From positions 7,198 through 71,197 of the forward strand of contig JBGALT010000020.1 of the NCBI GenBank assembly GCA_044223665.1: a stretch of 64,000 nt of DNA. Direction: 5' to 3'. The notes under the pieces are model-generated. The model was given only the letters and a program-made list of their open reading frames with translations, was not told the origin of the DNA and did not search any database. The DNA is from JBBSAT01 sp044223665 (GTDB lineage: Bacteria > Myxococcota_A > Polyangia > Polyangiales > Sandaracinaceae). A program made the translations under genes and the position numbers. Below, in pieces: positions 57,336-64,000 of the stretch. How positions within the stretch are numbered: the stretch's first letter is position 1; every line of letters begins with the position of its first letter.

Positions 57336-57776
57336 GTGACGTTTCCGCCGCCGACCGCGTTCATGCCGCACCGCGCGCCGATGCTGATGATCGACGCGCT
57401 CGTCGCGCACTCCGAGGACGCGTGCACGTGCGTGAAGACGTTCCGCGAGGGCGATCCGCTCGTCGAGGGCGGCGCCGTGAGCGCGCTCGTCGTCGTCGAG
57501 CTCTTCGCGCAGGCGGCGGCCGCGCACTTCGGCTACGCGGGCCTCGTGAAGGGCGGCGCGATGGCGTCGGGCGCGTTGCTCGGCACGCGCCGCATCGACC
57601 TCTCGATCGGCACGATCCCGCTCGGCACCGCGATCACGATCGAGGCGGTCCGCACGATGGCGATGCCGCCGATGGCGCAGTTCGAGTGCACGGCCTCGAT
57701 CGACGGCGCGAAGATCGCGTCGGGCTCGATCAACGTGGCCATGGGTGGCGCGCCGCCGCCGGAAGCGAGGGGATGA
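57336..57776 (+). CDS. Hotdog-fold 3-hydroxyacyl-ACP dehydratase-like protein
   Basis: 146 residues from GTG 57336. The opening FMPHRAPMLMIDALV is the FabA/FabZ/ApeP-type strand with the catalytic His-containing HRxPMLxID motif, and VVVELFAQAAAAHFGY near 51-66 is the central hotdog helix. Family members dehydrate 3-hydroxyacyl-ACP. It ends four bases before the FabG start, so together they supply the dehydratase and reductase steps of an acyl-chain pathway. The rest of that pathway is not in the window. Its 3' part is repeated exactly at the end of the window. Confidence 0.8.
   Translation: MTFPPPTAFMPHRAPMLMIDALVAHSEDACTCVKTFREGDPLVEGGAVSALVVVELFAQAAAAHFGYAGLVKGGAMASGALLGTRRIDLSIGTIPLGTAITIEAVRTMAMPPMAQFECTASIDGAKIASGSINVAMGGAPPPEARG
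57630..57769. repeat. 140-base exact direct repeat, copy 1 (inside dehydratase gene)
   Basis: Every base of 57630-57769 equals 63861-64000. The match begins abruptly at 57630 and reaches the window edge in the second copy, so the true repeat may be longer. The start-to-start distance is 6,231 bases. Confidence 0.97.
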
Positions 57777-57780
57777 CGAG

Positions 57781-58539
57781 ATGGTGCGCAAGACCTCCAC
57801 CGAGAAGCCTCGCGCGCTCGTGACGGGCGCGAGCCGCGGCATCGGCGCCGCGATCGCCAAGAGCCTCGCCGCCAGCGGCTACCCGGTGATCGTGCACTTC
57901 CAGTCGCGGCAAGACGCGGCCGAGAAGGTGAAGGGCGAGATCGAGGCGGCCGGCGGCACGGCCGAGCTCGTCCAGTTCGACGTCGCCGACTACGACGCCT
58001 CGCAGGCCGCCATCGCGAAGCTGCTGGCCGATCCGCGCCCGATCGGCGTGCTCGTGAACAACGCCGGCGTCACCGCCGACGCGCCCTTCCCGGCCATGGA
58101 TCGCGAGATGTGGCGCAAGGTGATCGCGACGAGCCTCGACGGCTTCTACAACGTCACCCAGCCGCTCTCGATGCCCATGATCCGCCAGCGCTGGGGCCGC
58201 ATCGTGAACCTCACGAGCGTGAGCGGCGTGATCGGCAACCGCGGGCAGGTGAACTACTCGGCCGCGAAGGCGGGGCTCATCGGCGCGACGAAGGCGCTCG
58301 CGCAGGAGATGGCCAAGCGGCACGTCACGGTGAACGCCGTCGCGCCCGGCCCCGTCGAGACCGACATGTTCCAGGGCGCGCTCGCGCAAGGCACGCCGCT
58401 CGAGGAGGTGCTCAAGCACATCCCGATGCGCCGCATCGCGACCGTCGACGACGTCGCCGCGATCGTGACGTTCCTGTGCAGCGACGCCGCGGGCTACATC
58501 ACGGGCCAGGTGATCGGCGTCAACGGCGGCATGTGCTGA
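57781..58539 (+). CDS. 3-oxoacyl-ACP reductase, SDR family (FabG-like)
   Basis: 252 residues from ATG 57781. Classical short-chain dehydrogenase: cofactor motif TGASRGIGAAIA near 16, NNAG near 93, catalytic Ser in NLTSVSG near 145, and the YSAAK pair near 161-165. The closing PG motif PGPVETDMF fits FabG. It reduces 3-oxoacyl-ACP with NADPH. It follows the dehydratase-like gene by four bases and overlaps the next gene by seven, so a three-gene unit is likely. Confidence 0.92.
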   Translation: MVRKTSTEKPRALVTGASRGIGAAIAKSLAASGYPVIVHFQSRQDAAEKVKGEIEAAGGTAELVQFDVADYDASQAAIAKLLADPRPIGVLVNNAGVTADAPFPAMDREMWRKVIATSLDGFYNVTQPLSMPMIRQRWGRIVNLTSVSGVIGNRGQVNYSAAKAGLIGATKALAQEMAKRHVTVNAVAPGPVETDMFQGALAQGTPLEEVLKHIPMRRIATVDDVAAIVTFLCSDAAGYITGQVIGVNGGMC

Positions 58540-58970
58540 GACCGCGCGCGCTCGCGATCGCCGTGGTCGTGATGGCGTTCGTGCTGGGCGCGATCCTGCT
58601 CGGTCGCTGCCGCGCCGGGACGAGCTCGCTCGCGAGCGGCGCCCGGGACGCGACGCCGAGCTCGCCCTCGGCCTCGCCCTCGCACGGGACCCCGACCTCG
58701 CCCGCGCCCTCGATCGGTTCCGCGCCCTCGATCGCGCCGCCCGCCCCCGCCGAGCCTCCGGCCTCGAGCGAGCCTTCACCGGCGCTCGCTCCCGCAGCCG
58801 CGCTGGAGCAGCAGCTCGGGGAGCTGCGCACGCAGGTGCGCTTGCTCGAGCACCAGCGCCTCGACGCCCACGAGCGCGCCGACACCGCCACCGAAGCACG
58901 GCTCGACGCGGAGATCGCGCGCCTGCGTGCGGAGCACGAGCGCCTCGCGCATCCGCCCGAAGGCATCTGA
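58533..58970 (+). CDS. Membrane protein with Ser/Pro linker and coiled coil
   Basis: 145 residues from GTG 58533, which lies inside the last codons of the FabG gene. One N-terminal transmembrane helix (about 7-25) is followed by a long Ser/Pro/Ala stretch (about 33-88) and a C-terminal coiled coil (about 90-140; LEQQLGELRTQVRLLEHQRL). The layout suggests an inner-membrane protein reaching into the periplasm. No family recognised. Confidence 0.65.
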   Translation: MLRPRALAIAVVVMAFVLGAILLGRCRAGTSSLASGARDATPSSPSASPSHGTPTSPAPSIGSAPSIAPPAPAEPPASSEPSPALAPAAALEQQLGELRTQVRLLEHQRLDAHERADTATEARLDAEIARLRAEHERLAHPPEGI

Positions 58971-58989
58971 CCGGTCCGAGGCTCACTCG

Positions 58990-59514
58990 GCCGCTGACGT
59001 CGAGCTCCTGGGCACGCGCGCCGGCCAGCGCACCACCAAGCTCGTGCGTCCCGTGCGAGCGGCGCCGGATGCGGGCGCGCGCGCCCACGCCAACGTCGAT
59101 GGCGTCGACGTGCACGCCGAGGTCGCACTCGACGGCCGCGACCGAGCGCGCATCGCGAACGCCGCCGAGCGCGCCGAGGTCGTCCCGGCGAAGGCGCCCG
59201 CGCCGCCGCCCCTGGGCGGCGAGCAGCTGCCTCTACTTCCATCGACTGGCGCACCCGTCGAGTCGCCGCCCCGAAAGGCCGAGCCCTCGCGTCACCCGTC
59301 GTCGTGGCTCCTCATGCGCGTCTTCGCCGCCGACGTCACCACGTGCGAGCGCCCTGGCTGCGGCGGCCGCATGCGCGTCGTGGAGATCGCGACACGGCAG
59401 CGCGACGCCTCGCGCGTGCTCTTCGACCTCGGCCTCGGCCCGCGCGGCACGCCCCGAGCACGGCCCGCACGCCTAGCGCCCGCGGGCCAGCTCAGCCTCG
59501 ACTTCACCGGCTGA
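58990..59514 (+). mobile_element. IS91-type transposase remnant
   Basis: About 175 codons in one open frame with two recognisable parts of IS91-family (Y2_Tnp) transposases: VDGVDVHAEVALDGRDRARI near the start, and the C-terminal zinc-type block MRVFAADVTTCERPGCGGRM followed by ARPARL-like tail. The catalytic HUH and tyrosine regions are absent, and the part between the two blocks is deleted. There is no intact start. It is a decayed insertion sequence, and it lies inside the segment bracketed by the 140-base repeat. Confidence 0.7.
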
Positions 59515-59727
59515 CGGCGCAGCCGACCGCCCGGACGGCATAGCTCCGTCTCGCGCATGCCGCGTAGCGCCCGAGGGGCGAACATCACCCCGACCCGAAC
59601 GGGTTCCGTGCGGCGAGCAGGCGGACGCCGACGCCCGACCGCGCGGCCCGGTACGCTTTTCCCAGGTTCGGATGTCCTATACGCTCTTTGGCCGAACGGT
59701 GGCTTCATGGACTTGAAGGGAGCTACT

Positions 59728-62556
59728 ATGCGGAGCGAACTCGTCGCGCTGTCGCTGCTCGCCGCGATTCTCGTGGGGTGCATGAGTACCTCGATTGACG
59801 GAGCGCGGAGCTCCGATCCGTCGCCGCTCGAGAGCACGCCAGCGGCAGCCGTCTCGACCCCGGACGCCCATGCAGAAGCACGGGCTGCGGTGCTGGACGA
59901 TCTCATGCTCACGCGGATCGATGGATCTTCGAGCTCGGAGCTCGGGGAAGGCCTTCCGGTCAGGTACCACCGCGGTGGCGGCGTCCGCTCGATTCTCGGC
60001 CCGGGGTTTCGCGTGCGCGCACATGCGCTCGGGCTTCCGCGAAGCAGCGACGCGATCGAGATCGCGACCGCCTTCCTGCATCGGTTCGCGGGTCTCTGGG
60101 ATGTCGATGCTGCTGAGATTGATGCGGCGAGCGTTCGTGTCGACCACCACTCCAGCCCCCTAGGCGCTGACGCGGACCGCGTGGTGTTCGCTCAGGTTCA
60201 TGACGGTCGCGAGGTTGTCGGCGCAGAGATCGCGGTAGTCGTCGACAGCCGCACTCGCGACATTCTCGGCGTCGTCGGGAGCTTCGTGCCGGTCGTCCCG
60301 GGCGCCACCGCCGAGAGCGTCGTCGACGCCATCGACGCGCGCCGCATTGGCGACGGCGAGCCCCGCGCGCAAGTCTATTGGTCGGGATTGGTGGATGACA
60401 CCGCTACGCCCGCACGGCTCGCATGGGATGTCGTCGCAAGCGGCGACGACGGGGATCGGCAGCACGTCTTCGTCGATGCAGGGGATGGTGAGATTCTCGG
60501 TCGTCTATCGGTCGGACGACCGGCCATTCATCGAGCACTAACCGACACTCAGGTCCAGTGCGGATACGACAACCGCACGTGCACGCGATGGTCCAACACG
60601 TCATACGCGTGGCCCGCGTGTGTCGCGCCGTGTACGCGGGCGGCCTGTGTTGCATGCGCGACAGATCGCGAGCAGTGCGCCCGCTGTGCGTGCCGTGACG
60701 AAGCAGCTCCAGGGGATCCGACGGCGTGCGAAAGCACCATCTGGCAGTACGACGAGTCCAGCGGCGGCTGTGTTGCGAACGGGGACCCGGTCGGCGAGCC
60801 AGAATGTTCCGCGGGCGACGGCACCTCGCTCGCCCTCTGGAACAACGCCGGAAACGCTTACAACTACTGGCTATCGACGTTCGGACGCGATTCGTGGAAT
60901 GGGACGGGCGGATGGCTGATGTTGCGGTCACACGTCGCGACGACCTCGGACTGTCCTTCTGGCGGGGGTGTGGGCTGGGCCGGCCTCACGACACCGGTGC
61001 ACATCGGCAACGACGAGCCGCTGACCAGCTTTCGGTTCGTTCAAGTGAGCATTGGGCAAGGCGGGACGAGCGCTCAGCTTCACGGCCACGAGCTCGGACA
61101 CGCACTGCAGTACGGCACGTACGGTTTCAACGGGCTCAGCGGCTTCTACAATCAGACGATCGATGCGAATGAGTCCAGCGCCGATGTTCACGGTTTCCGC
61201 TACCAAGGGCTGCCCGTCGGATACGACTGCAGCGCGTACGATCACGTGCATTATCTACATTACGCCGCGATTCCTGACTTGCAGACGAACAAGGCGATCG
61301 GAGACTGCCACCAGTGGCTGCTCTCTCGAACGGGTACACCCTATACCTATCACGGCGTGTCCGTCGCACCTGTCCCGCTGACGGCCTTCGATCAAGTTTG
61401 GTATCGTGCCATGGACCTGTACTTCACCGGTGGCAACGACTACTTCGACTGGTGGAACCAACAGATCGTTGCAGCGCGTGACCTCTACGGACCTGGGTCG
61501 GCGACCTACAATTCGTACGTCGCCGCGCGAGACGCAGTTGGCGGCTGGACGCCGAACGCAACGCTTACGACGAGCACCGGTAGCTCGCTCGGGGGGCTCT
61601 CCTCGGTGGACGAGCGAATCGCAGCGGTCGGACCGACCGCATCTGCGGCCCGCACGCCTTGCATTTTTTTTCGCACTTCGACGAACATCCGTTGGTCGTG
61701 TCGTGAGTCCACCGGGTGGCGAGCGGCTGCGACGCTCAACTCGGCGAGTGACCCCGCCGTGTCCGAGCCGGCTGCGACCTTCCGATGGGAGAACAATCGG
61801 AACATGGTCTACGTTTTCTGGACGGGCACGGACTCCCACATCCGCTACCGAACGCTGGACACCACGACGTACGCCGTGAGCGGGCCGCTCGAGATGGGTA
61901 CGGCCCACATCGCGACGGGTGCCGTCGCGGTCGCGCCGATCTACGAGACGGCGGCGCTCGACCGAGTCATGGTCGTCTATCACCCATCGGCGCATCCGAG
62001 CTTCTTCTACGCAACGTGGGTCGGAAGCACGACTGCGACCGACCTCGGACCATCCTTCGACTCCTCGATTGCGCCCGCGATGGTGGGCTTCCCGTATTAC
62101 GATCGCGTGTACTTCGTACGCCCAGACAGCAGCGGCGCGCACAACATCCGCTACACCTCGTACTCGATCGCGGGCGGATGGAGCACGACGGCGCTGAGTA
62201 TCTCGGATCTGTACAGCGGGATATCGGGGATGCCCGCTGGAGTGGTGTCGAGCGATCACGCCGTTGCCCTGGCTCAGTTCCAGCGCGGGGGCACGCCCCG
62301 CCTCAGGATGGCTTTCACGACCAACGTGGGGACGGTCGGCGGACAGCGTGAGCTCTGGTACGCTACTCTCATCGAGCTGAGCCCAGGGGTGCTATGGGTC
62401 GACCTCAGCAATCAGCCACGCGCCGTGCCGCTGGAGGCGGCTGGCCCTGGGATGATGCAGTCGCCCGGCGGGCTCACAGTGGACAGCAGCTACACGTCCA
62501 TCTGGAGTTTCTGGGGAACCATCAAACCGGCTGGTTGGCAGTCGTTCTCGAATTGA
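59728..62556 (+). CDS. M4 (thermolysin-type) metallopeptidase lipoprotein
   Basis: 942 residues from ATG 59728 with AAGGGAG seven bases upstream. The signal peptide ends in ILVGC (Cys near 16), a good lipobox. Layout: a PepSY/FTP-like propeptide (about 40-265), a Cys-rich insert (about 275-350), then the catalytic domain with zinc motif HELGH (His454, Glu455, His458) and downstream Glu482 in NESSADVHG. The C-terminal 300 residues repeat short beta blocks like a propeller or sialidase-type domain. Base composition is less GC-rich than its neighbours, with a T8 run at 61665-61672, suggesting acquisition. It is the central gene of the repeat-bracketed segment. Confidence 0.88.
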   Translation: MRSELVALSLLAAILVGCMSTSIDGARSSDPSPLESTPAAAVSTPDAHAEARAAVLDDLMLTRIDGSSSSELGEGLPVRYHRGGGVRSILGPGFRVRAHALGLPRSSDAIEIATAFLHRFAGLWDVDAAEIDAASVRVDHHSSPLGADADRVVFAQVHDGREVVGAEIAVVVDSRTRDILGVVGSFVPVVPGATAESVVDAIDARRIGDGEPRAQVYWSGLVDDTATPARLAWDVVASGDDGDRQHVFVDAGDGEILGRLSVGRPAIHRALTDTQVQCGYDNRTCTRWSNTSYAWPACVAPCTRAACVACATDREQCARCACRDEAAPGDPTACESTIWQYDESSGGCVANGDPVGEPECSAGDGTSLALWNNAGNAYNYWLSTFGRDSWNGTGGWLMLRSHVATTSDCPSGGGVGWAGLTTPVHIGNDEPLTSFRFVQVSIGQGGTSAQLHGHELGHALQYGTYGFNGLSGFYNQTIDANESSADVHGFRYQGLPVGYDCSAYDHVHYLHYAAIPDLQTNKAIGDCHQWLLSRTGTPYTYHGVSVAPVPLTAFDQVWYRAMDLYFTGGNDYFDWWNQQIVAARDLYGPGSATYNSYVAARDAVGGWTPNATLTTSTGSSLGGLSSVDERIAAVGPTASAARTPCIFFRTSTNIRWSCRESTGWRAAATLNSASDPAVSEPAATFRWENNRNMVYVFWTGTDSHIRYRTLDTTTYAVSGPLEMGTAHIATGAVAVAPIYETAALDRVMVVYHPSAHPSFFYATWVGSTTATDLGPSFDSSIAPAMVGFPYYDRVYFVRPDSSGAHNIRYTSYSIAGGWSTTALSISDLYSGISGMPAGVVSSDHAVALAQFQRGGTPRLRMAFTTNVGTVGGQRELWYATLIELSPGVLWVDLSNQPRAVPLEAAGPGMMQSPGGLTVDSSYTSIWSFWGTIKPAGWQSFSN

Positions 62557-62570
62557 CACAGGCTGCAACC

Positions 62571-63839
62571 GTGCGGTCGGCTCTGTCGGTAGCGGTACTG
62601 GTCGTCGTGCTCGCCTTCGTCGGCTGCAGCTGTGGCGAGACCCACACATCGGACGACGCGGGCGCGGAGCTTGACGTCGCACAGCTTCCGGATGCGCCGG
62701 CCGTCGACGTAGGCCTACCCGATGCCGCCGATGAGGGTGTGCTCGATGCGGCCGACGCACCGGGCACCGACGCGGGTTGCGGTGCGGTTGACGCGTCGCA
62801 GATCGCCTGCGACGGAAGGATGGTGCTGCGTGGGCGGCCAGTGCCGTTCCCCTACTTCGATCCGCTCGGGCCGATCGACGGCGTCTTCGTGTTCGCCTCG
62901 GCGCAGGACGGAAGCCCGCCGGTGAACGCGATGGCTCGCATACCGCTCGACATCGCGAGTCAGGATCGCTCGCTTCCGCTGGAGGGGTACCCCTATGGCG
63001 CGCCCGGCGTGCCGACCAGCGCTGGATGGCCGGAGGCGGCGACGAGCGGCGTGGATGCGGTGGCGGTGTCGATCGACGATGGCGCGCAGACGCTGCTCGC
63101 CATCTACGACGCGCACGGCGCCCTGCGCGCGCCGCTGATCCCCTTGGGCGCCGGGGTCGTGATCGGCTCGCTGGACGTCGGTTGCGAGGAGGTTCGTGCG
63201 ATGACGTACAGGGTCGAACCCACGTGCGGCGTGACCCTCCGCGGTCTCGTCGTCGGGCTCGACGGCATCGTTCGCCGCGATACCGGCGCGCGAGCGTTCG
63301 CGACGAGCAGCGCCGTGTACGCGGTGTGGCGCGGCGACCGTTGGGCTGCAGCGCTGGTGCCGTGCGACGCGGCCGCGAGCTTCGAGGTCGTCCAGCTCAC
63401 TCCGGAGGGGACGTCGACCACCCCCGTGCCGGTCGGCATTGCGGTCGGTCAGCCGGGTGCGTTCGTCGGCGACGTCGACGGTGACTGGGGCGTGCTCTTC
63501 CGTGGGCCGGGCGGCGCCTTGAGCCATGCGCGCTTCGATCCCAGCTCGGGAGCGGTGCGCCTCGCTCCGCACTCCGTGTATGGAACGGTCAGCGGCGCGC
63601 CGCGCGTGCGGGGCGTGCGGGAGGCGGGCGACGTCGACGGCTTCGCGTTCGTCGAGACGCTGAGCGCCACCGACACGCGCACGGTCCTGATCCGGGTGCG
63701 CGGCGACGGAACGGTGATGCAAGCCGAGGACATCGAGCGCACTGCGTTCCCCCACGACATGCCGTATTTCCGTTGGGTCGGTGACCGATACTCGCTCACG
63801 ATGCTCGGCGGTACGGACGTACTGAGCTGCGGGATCTGA
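62571..63839 (+). CDS. Lipoprotein with beta-propeller-like repeats, function unknown
   Basis: 422 residues from GTG 62571; a TTG at 62553 overlapping the protease stop is an alternative. The signal peptide ends in LAFVGC (Cys near 18), followed by an Asp/Ala/Val linker. The mature part has short repeated strand blocks (VDAVAVSIDDGAQTLLAIYD, GVVIGSLDVGCEEVRAMTY) like a propeller. Similar style to the lipoprotein at 18577-19836. It is coupled to the protease gene and may be co-expressed with it. Ligand unknown. Confidence 0.72.
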   Translation: MRSALSVAVLVVVLAFVGCSCGETHTSDDAGAELDVAQLPDAPAVDVGLPDAADEGVLDAADAPGTDAGCGAVDASQIACDGRMVLRGRPVPFPYFDPLGPIDGVFVFASAQDGSPPVNAMARIPLDIASQDRSLPLEGYPYGAPGVPTSAGWPEAATSGVDAVAVSIDDGAQTLLAIYDAHGALRAPLIPLGAGVVIGSLDVGCEEVRAMTYRVEPTCGVTLRGLVVGLDGIVRRDTGARAFATSSAVYAVWRGDRWAAALVPCDAAASFEVVQLTPEGTSTTPVPVGIAVGQPGAFVGDVDGDWGVLFRGPGGALSHARFDPSSGAVRLAPHSVYGTVSGAPRVRGVREAGDVDGFAFVETLSATDTRTVLIRVRGDGTVMQAEDIERTAFPHDMPYFRWVGDRYSLTMLGGTDVLSCGI

Positions 63840-63860
63840 AACTCCCGCAAGTGCTGCTGA

Positions 63861-64000
63861 GCGATCACGATCGAGGCGGTCCGCACGATGGCGATGCCGC
63901 CGATGGCGCAGTTCGAGTGCACGGCCTCGATCGACGGCGCGAAGATCGCGTCGGGCTCGATCAACGTGGCCATGGGTGGCGCGCCGCCGCCGGAAGCGAG
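63861..64000 (+). pseudogene. Truncated second copy of the dehydratase gene (140-base exact repeat)
   Basis: In the frame of the original gene this encodes AITIEAVRTMAMPPMAQFEC and on to PPPEA, but an in-frame TGA at 63858-63860 lies directly before it, so no gene can start upstream. It is a 5'-truncated copy whose 3' end runs off the window. Whether the FabG copy follows beyond base 64000 cannot be seen. Confidence 0.9.

Noticed and set aside
63449..63973. Minus-strand frame at the window end
   Set aside because: It is antisense to the last lipoprotein and the repeated dehydratase fragment. Its first 38 codons equal those of an antisense frame at 57533-57742 only because of the 140-base repeat.

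Overview
The window is very GC-rich, densely coded DNA from a bacterium whose gene content points to a myxobacterium of the Polyangiales/Sandaracinaceae type. The evidence is the many lipoproteins with Asp/Ala/Gly-rich linkers after the lipobox, Cys-Asp repeat proteins, VWA lipoproteins, eukaryote-like Ser/Thr kinases, an FHA-sigma54 activator, a caspase-like protease, PEGA proteins ending in a WWFWT-type membrane segment, and a branched-chain 2-oxoacid dehydrogenase operon. This taxonomic assignment is inference; no rRNA or tRNA gene was seen.

Layout. 1-9.9 kb: the end of a malic enzyme, a large GH63-type glucosidase behind a hairpin that covers its ribosome binding site, a PIG3-type quinone oxidoreductase, a Cys-rich lipoprotein, and a lipB-EamA transporter-coiled-coil protein-APC permease run. 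9.9-17.8 kb: a 1,116-residue alpha/beta-hydrolase lipoprotein, a hybrid histidine kinase with two receivers, and a lipid-anchored caspase-like protein. 17.8-18.6 kb: non-coding, with two copies of a composite three-hairpin repeat. 18.6-29.2 kb: a signalling locus with an FHA-sigma54 activator divergent from a class III cyclase, overlapped by a Ser/Thr kinase carrying a degenerate receiver tail, then a LysM/FecR envelope protein, a membrane protein with a four-cysteine domain, and a second Ser/Thr kinase. 29.3-39.7 kb: a dolichol-kinase-like membrane protein, a CxxCH/TolB-like lipoprotein, two VWA lipoproteins, a PHP-domain lipoprotein, a DEAD-box helicase and a small zinc-ribbon membrane protein. 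39.7-47.3 kb: a glutaryl-CoA-type acyl-CoA dehydrogenase, a nuclease/Cys-repeat lipoprotein/porin operon, a repeat-filled gap and glgC. 47.5-52.5 kb: tandem PEGA-type proteins, the second broken by two frameshifts, and two lipoproteins. 52.7-56.1 kb: the E1alpha-E1beta-E2 operon. 56.3-64 kb: a DUF2141 protein, a rhodanese, a dehydratase-like protein, FabG, an IS91-type transposase remnant, an M4 metallopeptidase lipoprotein and a last lipoprotein.

Most notable points. (1) The last 140 bases of the window exactly repeat part of the dehydratase gene at 57630-57769, so a 6,231-bp segment with the transposase remnant and the atypical protease is bracketed by a direct repeat. (2) The E1alpha subunit has lost the GDG and NN thiamine-diphosphate/Mg motif. 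(3) The cyclase, kinase, sigma54-activator and LysM/FecR genes form a compact uncharacterised signalling unit. (4) A four-cysteine domain is shared by two otherwise unrelated membrane proteins. (5) A 14-copy Cys-Asp repeat family spreads over three genes. (6) One PEGA paralogue needs two single-base corrections to read through.
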